Positions 56,285 to 63,716 of a DNA stretch of 64,000 nt are shown here, piece after piece (within the stretch, counting starts at the first letter, position 1; each line of letters starts with the position of its first letter). This DNA is from Nocardioides humi (GTDB lineage Bacteria > Actinomycetota > Actinomycetes > Propionibacteriales > Nocardioidaceae), in NCBI RefSeq assembly GCF_006494775.1, contig NZ_CP041146.1:3410001-3474000 (forward strand). Reading direction: 5' to 3'. The notes under the pieces are model-generated. The model searched no databases and had not been told where the DNA came from. It saw only the letters and a program-made list of their open reading frames with translations. The translations under genes were made by a program, and so were the position numbers.

Positions 56285-56507
56285 GTTCAGATGACCGGCT
56301 GATGCACCCCTGGTCCCCACCGGACCACCGCCACGGCGGCTCGACCCACAACAAGGTCCTGCATGAGTTCTGCGGGGTCCGGTGGCCCAGGACCCTCGGA
56401 CCGGCTACAGGGCTGTGCGCCAGCGAGCGCCGATCAGTGAGCGACCGGCAGCGGGGTCCCGGGACCACCGGGTGGCTCCCCACTGCTGCCACAGCGAGGA
56501 AACCACT
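56285..56507 (+). ncRNA. Candidate IS110 bridge-RNA region
   Basis: IS110-group elements are known to encode a bridge RNA in the non-coding left end before the recombinase. Here that region contains a strong stem, CCACCGGACC (56317-56326) with GGTCCGGTGG (56376-56385), extended by CCTGG/CCAGG on the outer side. Further GC-rich repeats follow to 56470. I cannot identify the donor and target loops by eye. Confidence 0.4.
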
Positions 56508-57761
56508 ATGAGTGTCACTGCTGAACCCACCCCGACGCGAGCCCAGAGCCGAGTGTGCGCGGGCGTGGACTGGGCCAAGGACGACCACGTCGTGTGCATC
56601 GTCGATGCCGACGGCGAGGCCATCGACCGGTACAGCGTCAACCACACCGCGGCCGGGCTGCGACGCATGGTCGCCCGCCTGCTGGCCGCAGGAGTGGTCG
56701 AGGTCGGCATCGAACGACCCGACGGCCCCGTCATCGACGCGCTCCTGGCCGCCGGTCTGACGGTGCTGGTCATCGCACCCGCGCAGGTCAAGAACCTGCG
56801 CTCCCGATACGGCTCCGCCGGCAACAAGGACGACCGGTTCGACGCCTACGTCCTGGCCGACGTGGTCCGCACCGACCGCCGACGCCTCACCCCACTGACC
56901 CGGTCGACCCCGGCCGCGCAGGCCCTGCGATCCAGCGTCCGCGCGCGTCGTGATCTGGTCGAGCACCGTGTCGCCGCAGCCAACCAGCTCCGCGCCCACC
57001 TGCAGATCGTCTTCCCGGGTGTCGTGGACCTCTTCGCCGACCTGGACTCCGCGATCAGCCTGGCCTTCCTGGAGCGATTCCCCACCCAGACCAAGGCCGA
57101 CTGGCTCACCGTCGAACGGCTTGCCGCGTGGCTGAAGAAGGTCTCCTACTCCGGCCGCACCGACCCCGCGATCCTGCACGCCCGGCTGCTGGCCGCACCC
57201 CGCGGCACCACCGGCCCCGAAGCCGGATTCCACGCCCAGACCACCCTCGCGTTCGCCGCAGTCCTGCGGACCCTGAACACCCAGATCGCCGTCCTGGCCA
57301 ACTCGATTGCCGCCCAGCTCGACATTCACCCCGATGCTCACATCGTGACCTCGCTGCCCCGCGCCGGCACCGTGCGCGCCGCCCGGCTGCTCGCAGAAAT
57401 CGGCGACGCCCGCGGCCGGTTCCCCACCGCCGACGCTCTGGCCTGCCTGGCCGGCGTCGCTCCCTCCACACGCCAGTCCGGCAAAGTCAAAGCCGTGACC
57501 TTCCGTTGGGGAGCCGACAAGGAACTCAGAGACGCACTGTGCGACTTCGCCGCCGACTCCCGACACGCCAACCCATGGGCCGCCCAGCTCTACAACAACG
57601 CCAGAGCCCGCAACCACGACCACCCCCACGCCACACGGATCCTCGCCCGAGCCTGGGTCGACATCATCTGGCGCTGCTGGCAAAACCACCTCGCCTACAA
57701 CCCCCACCAACACCGCGCCCTCCAACGCGTCCTCAACGAGCACGCCACACAGGCCGCCTGA
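56508..57761 (+). CDS. IS110-family DEDD transposase/recombinase
   Basis: This 417-aa protein has the N-terminal RuvC-like DEDD domain (GVDWAKDDH, GIERPDG, NKDDRFDAYVLAD) and the C-terminal Transposase_20 domain with the serine region CLAGVAPSTRQSGK. These enzymes are guided by a bridge RNA and join donor and target without terminal inverted repeats. The ATG at 56508 follows GAGGA at 56495-56499. All catalytic acidic residues that I can place are present, so the element looks active. Confidence 0.93.
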   Translation: MSVTAEPTPTRAQSRVCAGVDWAKDDHVVCIVDADGEAIDRYSVNHTAAGLRRMVARLLAAGVVEVGIERPDGPVIDALLAAGLTVLVIAPAQVKNLRSRYGSAGNKDDRFDAYVLADVVRTDRRRLTPLTRSTPAAQALRSSVRARRDLVEHRVAAANQLRAHLQIVFPGVVDLFADLDSAISLAFLERFPTQTKADWLTVERLAAWLKKVSYSGRTDPAILHARLLAAPRGTTGPEAGFHAQTTLAFAAVLRTLNTQIAVLANSIAAQLDIHPDAHIVTSLPRAGTVRAARLLAEIGDARGRFPTADALACLAGVAPSTRQSGKVKAVTFRWGADKELRDALCDFAADSRHANPWAAQLYNNARARNHDHPHATRILARAWVDIIWRCWQNHLAYNPHQHRALQRVLNEHATQAA

Positions 57762-57787
57762 CACGGGAGAGGTTGACACAGGGCAAC

Positions 57788-58909
57788 TCATGCGGTGACT
57801 CCGGGCGCGAACTTCGGCACCCGCACGATCACCTTGGTCCCGGCCCCCGGAGCGGTCTCCACGACCAGACCGTAGTCGTCGCCGAAGGTCGCGCGCAGCC
57901 GGGCGTCCACATTGCCCAGGCCGACCGAGTCCAGCTCGGCGTCGCCGGCGAGTGCTCGCCGTACCTTCTCAGGGTCCTCGCCGACGCCGTTGTCCTCCAC
58001 CTCGAGCACCGCCTCGTGGCCCCGGTCGTGGGCGACGATGGTCAGGTGGCCGGCCTGGTCGGCGCCCTCGAGGCCGTGCCGCACCGCGTTCTCGACGAGG
58101 GGCTGGATGCAGAGGAACGGTACGACGACGGGCAGCACCTCCGGCGCGATGTTGAGCGTGACCTGGAGCCGGTCCCCGAAGCGGGCCTGCTCGAGCAGGA
58201 GGTACCGCTCGATCGAGCGCAGCTCGTCGGCCAGCGTCGTGTACTCGCCGTGGCGGCGGAAGGAGTAGCGCGTGAAGTCGGCGAACTCGACGAGCAGGTC
58301 GCGGGCGCGGTCGGGGTCGGTGCGGACGAAGCTGGCGATCGCGTTGAGCGAGTTGTAGACGAAGTGCGGGCTGATCTGGGCCCGCAGCGCGCGCACCTCG
58401 GCCTCGATCAGCCGGTTGCGGTGGGCGTCCAGCTCGGCCAGCTCCAGCTGCCCCGACACCCACTCCGCGACCTCCTCGGTCGCGCGGACGAGCCCGGCCG
58501 TCGGGGTCGGCGCGAACGCCTGCACCGTCCCCAGCACCCGGCCGTCCACCACCAGCGGGCTCACCACGCCGGTTCGCACCGGGCAGCCCCCGACCGCGCA
58601 GCCGAGCTGGCCGCGGTCGATGGTGCGGGTGCTGCCCTTCTCGATCGCCAGCAGCCCGACCACCGCCGCCTGGTCGAGGTGGTGGCTGCCCACGCCGTCC
58701 CACGCCAGCACCGCCTCGGTGTCGGTGATCGCCAGCGCCGGCGTGCCCAAGAGCGCCCGCAGGTGCCGGATCGCCCGCTCCGCGCTCGCCGTCGTCAGGC
58801 CCTCCCGCAGCGCGGGCGACGCCAGCGAGGCCTGGTGCAGCGCCCGGAACGCCGCCCGGTCCGCCTCGCTGCCCAGGTGGTCCCGTCGCCACCACCGTCC
58901 ACCGCGCAC
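57788..58909 (-). CDS. LytS-type sensor histidine kinase with GAF-like domain
   Basis: This 373-aa kinase has a GAF-like sensor part (residues about 20-170, with GCAVGGCPVRTGVVSPLVV), a His_kinase domain (LRAQISPHFVYNSLNAIASF, the phosphorylated His in SPHF) and an ATPase domain (QPLVENAVRHGLEG, DNGVGED, GLGNVDARL). No membrane segment is visible. GTG at 58909 is chosen from several possible starts. It would normally be followed by the LytTR regulator at 55531; the IS110 copy now lies between them. Confidence 0.87.
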   Translation of the reverse strand: MRGGRWWRRDHLGSEADRAAFRALHQASLASPALREGLTTASAERAIRHLRALLGTPALAITDTEAVLAWDGVGSHHLDQAAVVGLLAIEKGSTRTIDRGQLGCAVGGCPVRTGVVSPLVVDGRVLGTVQAFAPTPTAGLVRATEEVAEWVSGQLELAELDAHRNRLIEAEVRALRAQISPHFVYNSLNAIASFVRTDPDRARDLLVEFADFTRYSFRRHGEYTTLADELRSIERYLLLEQARFGDRLQVTLNIAPEVLPVVVPFLCIQPLVENAVRHGLEGADQAGHLTIVAHDRGHEAVLEVEDNGVGEDPEKVRRALAGDAELDSVGLGNVDARLRATFGDDYGLVVETAPGAGTKVIVRVPKFAPGVTA

Positions 58910-58954
58910 CCCGTCATGGTGCCGTACGCGGGCGGTCCGGGTCGCCTGTGAGGC

Positions 58955-58971
58955 CGTGAGCGAGGCGTCAC
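58955..58971 (+). promoter_or_regulatory. Nitrate-regulon-like motif upstream of globin
   Basis: CGTGAG (58955-58960), 6 bp, then GTCAC (58967-58971), preceded by GTGAG at 58948-58952, repeats the layout seen before the three nitrate-assimilation promoters. It lies 55 bp before the globin start, in the gap divergent to the kinase. Confidence 0.5.
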
Positions 58972-59026
58972 GACCTCCTTCCGCGCCGGTACGCCGGCCG
59001 AAATCTCCGGCCGGCAACGTGAGTCC

Positions 59027-59437
59027 ATGGACCAGCGACTCCTCACCGACAGCCTGCTGCTCGCCGACGCGGACGAGTCCCTCACCGAGCGCTTCTACGA
59101 CCTGCTCTTCGAGCGGCACCCCGCGGTCCGCCCGATGTTCTCCGCCGATGTCCGCCCCCAGGCGGCGATGCTGCGCACCGCCGTCGTGGCCGTGCTCGAG
59201 CACCTCGACGATCCGCACTGGCTCACCACCACGCTCGGCGAGCTCGGCGCCCGGCACGCCGGGTGGGGCGTCACCCCGCCGATGTACGACGCCGTCGCGG
59301 AGTGCATGGTCGCCGCCATGGCGGAGCTCGGGGGCGACGCCTGGACCGAGGCGATGACCGAGGCATGGAGCGAGGCGCTCACCGCCGTGGCCGGCCTGAT
59401 GCTCCAGGGCGCGGACGCGGCCGCCGGGGCCGCGTGA
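59027..59437 (+). CDS. Single-domain globin
   Basis: This 136-aa protein has the bacterial globin pattern: FYDLLFERHPAVRPMF (with CD1 Phe), LRTAVVAVLEHLDD and the proximal histidine in LGARHAGWGV. It lacks the reductase part of flavohaemoglobin. Such globins bind oxygen and detoxify nitric oxide. The nitrate-regulon motif upstream suggests a role against NO formed during nitrite metabolism (inference). Confidence 0.88.
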   Translation: MDQRLLTDSLLLADADESLTERFYDLLFERHPAVRPMFSADVRPQAAMLRTAVVAVLEHLDDPHWLTTTLGELGARHAGWGVTPPMYDAVAECMVAAMAELGGDAWTEAMTEAWSEALTAVAGLMLQGADAAAGAA

Positions 59438-59446
59438 GACGGATCG

Positions 59447-60361
59447 TCAGCGGAAGTCGATGAGCAGCATGCCCGAGTCGTCGTCGGCAGGCGGCTCGAC
59501 GGCGGGGGCGAGGGCGACCGGGACGGTGTCCTCGCCGACCTCGGCGTCGGTCTCGTCCTCGACCGCCGGCCCCGTCTCCGGGGTGCCGGAGGCGGCCGGC
59601 TCCCGGCGGATCGTCTTCGGCTGGATGCCGACGACCGCGCGGAAGCACTCGGTGACCCAGGGCAGCTGCATGCCGTCCATGCCGCGGCCGAAGTCGTCGT
59701 AGAACGACAGCACCTCGCGGACCTTGGAGTCCTGCCCGGTGCGGTCGAGGGTGGCGACGTCGGGCAGCGAGCGGGCGAGATCCTGCACGGACGCGCGGTC
59801 GATGACCTGCCACTGCTTGAAGGACATGTCGTCGGCCGGCCCGAAGTACGGCGACGACTCGATCGCCTCGCCGACGCCACCGCCGGTCGCGTGGTGGCCG
59901 ATCAGGTTGCCGAGCCGCCGCACCCACGGGATCCGCTCGTCACGCACGTTGCGCACGACCGCGAAGACGCCGCCCCGCTTGAGCACGCGCGCGATCTCCG
60001 GCAGCGCGCGCTCGGGGTCGAACCACGCGTCGGCGTCCGCCGCCACCACCAGGTCGTACGTCGCGTCCGCCGCCGGGATCTCCTCCGCGGCGGTCTGCGA
60101 GACCCGCAGCTCCGGCAGCCGGGTGCCGAGCCGGTCGAGCATCCGCGGGTCCGGGTCGGTGGCGTGCACGTCGTGGCCGAGCGCGACCAGGTGCTCGGTG
60201 AGCTTGCCGGTGCCGGCGCCCAGCTCCAGGATCGTCAACGGCTCCTCGCCGGTCAGCCACGCCACCGCCTCGCGCGGGTAGCCCGGGCGGCCGCGGTCGT
60301 AGGACTCGGCCACGGCGCCGAAGCAGAGGCCGGGTGCGTCGGGGGTGGAGTCGGTAGCCAT
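59447..60361 (-). CDS. Class I SAM-dependent methyltransferase
   Basis: This 304-aa protein has the AdoMet motif ILELGAGTGKLTEHL (residues about 43-57), followed by the acidic post-II segment VVAADADAW. The C-terminal 60 residues are acidic and of low complexity. The start at 60361 is an internal ATG; a longer form from 60406 is possible. The substrate is unknown. It converges with the globin gene. Confidence 0.8.
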   Translation of the reverse strand: MATDSTPDAPGLCFGAVAESYDRGRPGYPREAVAWLTGEEPLTILELGAGTGKLTEHLVALGHDVHATDPDPRMLDRLGTRLPELRVSQTAAEEIPAADATYDLVVAADADAWFDPERALPEIARVLKRGGVFAVVRNVRDERIPWVRRLGNLIGHHATGGGVGEAIESSPYFGPADDMSFKQWQVIDRASVQDLARSLPDVATLDRTGQDSKVREVLSFYDDFGRGMDGMQLPWVTECFRAVVGIQPKTIRREPAASGTPETGPAVEDETDAEVGEDTVPVALAPAVEPPADDDSGMLLIDFR

Positions 60362-60424
60362 CGGGCCCGAGCGTACGGCGGCGGGCGGCCCGGATCGCGG
60401 AGGCACGCCTGCGGGCGGCTCGGG

Positions 60425-60814
60425 TCAGACAGCGCGCAGGATGTCGGTGTGGGTGAAGTCGTCGCCCTTGAAGAGCAGCGGCTCGCCGGAGGTCGCCGAC
60501 AGGGCGTAGGCGAAGCAGTCGCCGAAGTTGAGCCGGGCGGGGGAGCCGGAGCCCTTGCCGTAGCGACGGAACGCGATGCGGGCCGCTGTCGCCTGCTCCA
60601 CGGTGACAGGCTCGATCGTGATGCCGAAGATGTCGACGAGTCGGTCGAGGTCGACCGTCGCCCGACGGCCGCCGCGGCCTTCGGCGACCATGGCTGCCTC
60701 GAACCAGTTCGCGGCCGACATGCGGGAGGGATGGTTGCCGAGCATGTTGTTGAACAGCTCCCGCTCCGGCTCGTTGACCAGGATGGCGATCAGAGCAGAG
60801 GTGTCGACGATCAT
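60425..60814 (-). CDS. vapC: VapC-type PIN-domain toxin
   Basis: This 129-aa PIN ribonuclease begins MIVDTSALIAIL (first acidic residue) and has a glutamate in ANWFEAAMV and the late acidic pair in LNFGDCFAYALS and FKGDDFTHTDI. PIN toxins cleave RNA, often tRNA. It overlaps the antitoxin gene by 4 bp in the order antitoxin-toxin. All four catalytic acidic positions seem intact. Confidence 0.92.
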   Translation of the reverse strand: MIVDTSALIAILVNEPERELFNNMLGNHPSRMSAANWFEAAMVAEGRGGRRATVDLDRLVDIFGITIEPVTVEQATAARIAFRRYGKGSGSPARLNFGDCFAYALSATSGEPLLFKGDDFTHTDILRAV

Positions 60815-61083
60815 GCAGGCAGGCCGGTCTCGGGATCGTAGAGATCCTCCTCATCGAGGATCCGTTCGTCACCCGGGATCCGAGGTCGCTCCCGCCATCG
60901 GAGGCTGATCGCGTTGGCCATGTCGATCCGCCGCTGTCGGTCCGTCTCCACCGGATCGGCACCGAGCCTGGCGAGGAACTGCTCCAAGGCTGTCTCGATG
61001 ACGCTCGTCTGGGTCTTCCCGGTCACCCGCGCCGCCTCGCGGGCGAGCGCGTGCACCCGCTCGTTCTTGATGTTCAGGCTCAT
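60811..61083 (-). CDS. vapB: VapB-type antitoxin
   Basis: This 90-aa protein has an N-terminal segment SLNIKNERVHALAREAARV, typical of the Rv0623-like VapB family (ribbon-helix-helix type), and an acidic C terminus that would wrap the toxin. AGGAGGT at 61090-61096 lies 6 nt before the ATG. It should bind its own promoter repeats at 61105-61137. Confidence 0.9.
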   Translation of the reverse strand: MSLNIKNERVHALAREAARVTGKTQTSVIETALEQFLARLGADPVETDRQRRIDMANAISLRWRERPRIPGDERILDEEDLYDPETGLPA

Positions 61084-61104
61084 TGCCGCACCTCCTAAGC
61101 CAAC

Positions 61105-61137
61105 TCTACCTTTCTACCTCCGACAGATTCTACCTTT
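61105..61137. promoter_or_regulatory. Direct repeats in the vapBC promoter, likely operator
   Basis: TCTACC occurs at 61105, 61113 and 61129, a spacing of 8 and 16 bp, two copies being extended to TCTACCTTT. The repeats lie just before vapB on its template strand. Such half-turn-spaced repeats fit autorepression by VapB or VapBC. The region may also affect the divergent Fic-like gene. Confidence 0.5.
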
Positions 61138-61159
61138 CCACCCTCCTAGGCTCTCTGTC

Positions 61160-61888
61160 GTGACCACCGACCCCCACGCCTGGCTGCTCGCCCTCGAGGG
61201 GGTCCCGTCCGGCTTCGCCGGCGCCCGTGACGGCATCGACGTCGTGCTCCGCGACCGCGGCCTGCGCCGGACCGGCCCCGAGCTGACCGCCGAGTCGCTG
61301 CTGCGCGGGGCGCACGCGAGCGCGGTCCTCGAGGGCTCGGGCTCGACGCTCGCCGAGGTGCGCGCGGGGGAGGGCGACGAGATCGCGGCCGACGCCGTCC
61401 GGCTGGCGACCGAGCTGCTCGCCCTCGTCCCCGTCGTACGACGCCAGCCGCTCCAGGCGCTGGCGCGGATGCACACCCTCGCCGCCCGCGGCAGCCTGCC
61501 CGACGAGCTGCTCGGCCGGCCCCGCGACGGCGAGGCCGCGGCCAGGCTGCGCGGGATCGCCGAGCTGGTCACCGCTCCGACCGAGGCGCCGGCCCTCGCC
61601 GTCGCCGCGGTCGTCCACGCCGAGCTCGTCACCGCCGCCCCGTTCGGCTCCCACAACGGGATCGTGGCCCGCGCCGCCGAGCGGCTGGTCGCCGCGGCCC
61701 GGGGCGTCGACGAGAAGTCGCTCGTCGTCCCGGAGGCGGCGCACCTCGCCCTCCGCCCGCAGTACGAGTCCAACCTGCGCGGCTGGGCGAGCGGCGGCCG
61801 GGGCGGCATGCACGCCTGGCTGCTGTACGCCGTCGAGGCGTGGTCGGCCGCCGCCGAGGCCAGCCCGCTCGTCCGCGCCGCCGAGTAG
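61160..61888 (+). CDS. Fic/DOC-fold-like protein with degenerate active site
   Basis: This 242-aa protein contains ESLLRGAHASAVLEGSG (Fic N-terminal-like) and HAELVTAAPFGSHNGIVARAAERL, which resembles the Fic motif HPFxxGNGRxxR. The leading catalytic histidine is replaced by Ala and the Arg of GNGR by Ile. AMP-transfer activity is therefore doubtful. It is divergent from vapBC. The function is unknown. Confidence 0.6.
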   Translation: MTTDPHAWLLALEGVPSGFAGARDGIDVVLRDRGLRRTGPELTAESLLRGAHASAVLEGSGSTLAEVRAGEGDEIAADAVRLATELLALVPVVRRQPLQALARMHTLAARGSLPDELLGRPRDGEAAARLRGIAELVTAPTEAPALAVAAVVHAELVTAAPFGSHNGIVARAAERLVAAARGVDEKSLVVPEAAHLALRPQYESNLRGWASGGRGGMHAWLLYAVEAWSAAAEASPLVRAAE

Positions 61889-61890
61889 CC

Positions 61891-62034
61891 CGACCCGGCG
61901 CATCCTGACCTCCGAGACACGTCGACCCGGCGCATCCTTACCTCGTCAAAGGTCAGGACGCGCCGGGTCGGTGTCCCCACGAGGTCAGGACGCGCCGGGT
62001 CGGTGTCCCCACGAGGTCAGGACGCGCCGGGTCA
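61891..62034. repeat. Array of short direct and inverted repeats between convergent genes
   Basis: Two copies of a 22-bp unit CGACCCGGCGCATCCTGACC plus TC occur at 61891 and 61923 (one change). Three inverted copies follow at 61951, 61983 and 62015 as a 32-bp tandem repeat that includes GGTGTCCCCACGA. The last copy overlaps the stop codon of the gene on the - strand. The pairs can fold into alternative hairpins and probably end transcription from both sides. Confidence 0.7.
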
Positions 62035-63651
62035 GCGGCGGATCCGGAACCGCCAGACCCGCACGGTCCGGTTGCCGGCCGGGTCGACCACCACCAGGCG
62101 CACCTTGTGCCGGCCGGGGCGCAGCGCGCGATGCGGCGTCCAGGTCAGCCGGCCGGTGCGGGCGGCGTACCGGAAGCCGGTGATCCTGCGCCCGTCGACC
62201 CGCAGCCGGACGTGTCTGCGCCGGATCGCGGAGTCGTCCGCGATCTTCGCCCGGATCGTGGGCGTGCGGTCCCGTACGGTGCCCGACGGCCTGGTGCCGC
62301 GGATGCGCGGACCGGTCGTGTCGGCGGGCACCACCCCCACCGCCTCCGGTACGACGACGCCCACCGTCGCGCTGGCCTGCAGCCCGTCGCGGCTCATGGT
62401 CACGGTCGCGGTGTAGCTGCCCGACGACGCGTAGACGTGGTCGGCGTCGGGACCCACGCCGGTGATCCCGTCGCCGAAGTCCCAGCGGTAGGAGAGGTCG
62501 GCGGTCCCGGGCGCGAGGTCGACGCACCCGATCCGCAGGGCCGGGTTGTCGGGGTCGTGGACCACGATCGAGACGGCCTTCGAGCCCGCGCGCGCGGGAT
62601 GGGTGGCGACGATCGACGTGGAGCGGCCCTCGGCGTCGCTGGTGAAGGGCAGCCAGAGCTCGTTCTCCTCCGCGAACGGCCGGTCCTCGTCGAACCGGAA
62701 GTGCGCGCCGCCGTTCGCGGATCCGCAGGCCTGCTCGTGCACGTGGACCAGGTGCGAGGCGCCCGGCCTCAGTCCGGTGACCTCGATGGCGGCGTACGTC
62801 TGCCCGCGCGAGCGGATCATCGTGGCGGTGCCGGCCAGGTCGGGGTACGTCGTGCTGCCGTCGGCGAAGGGCGTGAACGCGCCGTCCGTGGTGACCGCCG
62901 CGGAGAACGCCACCGGGAGCGGACGCGCGCCCGCGCCGTGGTGGGCGTGGGCGTCCAGCGCGGGCAGCGCCTGGTCCGGGGCGCCGACGTGGATCGGGAA
63001 CGAGCGCCGGAAGGTCCCGCCGTTCCCGTCGCCGACCTCCAGGCTCGCGGTGTAGTGGCCCGGCTCGGTGTAGGTGTGCGCCGCGTCGGGCGACGCGGCG
63101 ACGGGGTCGGCGGTGCCGAAGTCCCAGGCGTAGGTGAGCGGGTCCCCGTCGGGGTCGGTGACCGCGGAGGTGAACTGCACGGTGAGCGGCGTGGTGCCCG
63201 TGGTGGGCGCGGCCTCCGCGGTGCCGGTGGGAGCGCTGTTGGCGCCGGGCTCCTCGACGATCACGGTGCCCCACATCACGGTGCCGTGGAGGGAGCAGAC
63301 GTACTCGTACTGGCCCGGTGTCGCGAAGGTACGGCGGACCGGCTCGCCGTCCGGGACCCGGTACTCCTGGACCGGCTCGGCCCACGCGCTGCGGGTGTCC
63401 TCGGAGGTCAGGTCGTGCTCCTGTCCGGCCCGCTCGAAGCGCCACTCGACGGTGTCGCCCGGCCGGATCGTGATCACGTTGCCGCCGGTCTCGGCCTCCC
63501 AGCGGTTCCCGGCCTCGTCGTCGACGGCGTCCACGACCCAGGTCCGCGGCGCCGGCTCCGCCGCCTGGACCGGTGCGACGGCGAGGAGCCCGAGCACGAG
63601 GAGCAGCAGGACGGACAGGCGGAGCGGCAGGGCGGGCACGCGGAGAAGCAT
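62032..63651 (-). CDS. Secreted cupredoxin / PKD-domain protein
   Basis: This 539-aa protein has a signal peptide (cleaved near VQAAEPA) and a plastocyanin-like domain with copper ligands in GQEHDLTS, VCSLHGTVMWG (His, Cys, His, Met). A PKD repeat follows (YAWDFGTADPVAA), then a Cu/Zn-SOD/CHRD-like part (HLVHVHEQACG), a second PKD repeat (YRWDFGDGITG) and an Ig-like basic C terminus. It should act outside the cell, perhaps in copper binding or redox chemistry. The combination is unusual. Confidence 0.8.
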   Translation of the reverse strand: MLLRVPALPLRLSVLLLLVLGLLAVAPVQAAEPAPRTWVVDAVDDEAGNRWEAETGGNVITIRPGDTVEWRFERAGQEHDLTSEDTRSAWAEPVQEYRVPDGEPVRRTFATPGQYEYVCSLHGTVMWGTVIVEEPGANSAPTGTAEAAPTTGTTPLTVQFTSAVTDPDGDPLTYAWDFGTADPVAASPDAAHTYTEPGHYTASLEVGDGNGGTFRRSFPIHVGAPDQALPALDAHAHHGAGARPLPVAFSAAVTTDGAFTPFADGSTTYPDLAGTATMIRSRGQTYAAIEVTGLRPGASHLVHVHEQACGSANGGAHFRFDEDRPFAEENELWLPFTSDAEGRSTSIVATHPARAGSKAVSIVVHDPDNPALRIGCVDLAPGTADLSYRWDFGDGITGVGPDADHVYASSGSYTATVTMSRDGLQASATVGVVVPEAVGVVPADTTGPRIRGTRPSGTVRDRTPTIRAKIADDSAIRRRHVRLRVDGRRITGFRYAARTGRLTWTPHRALRPGRHKVRLVVVDPAGNRTVRVWRFRIRR

Positions 63652-63716
63652 GCCCGCGATGTTCGCATACTCGAACCTGGTTCGTCACCCAGTTCGGCTG
63701 GACAACCGGCCGAACC

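Larger units (their letters stand above)
56275..57785 (+). mobile_element. IS110-family insertion sequence
   Basis: An IS110 transposase with about 230 bp of non-coding DNA before it and only about 25 bp after it lies exactly between two genes of one two-component operon. The 5'-heavy non-coding layout fits the IS110 subgroup. IS110 elements lack terminal inverted repeats, so the ends given are approximate. The orientation is opposite to the host operon. The flanking kinase and regulator reading frames both appear complete. Confidence 0.8.

Noticed and set aside
61951..62034. Possible small CRISPR array (32-bp periodic repeat)
   Set aside because: The whole 32-bp unit is repeated with no unique spacers, inverted copies are present and no cas genes are nearby.
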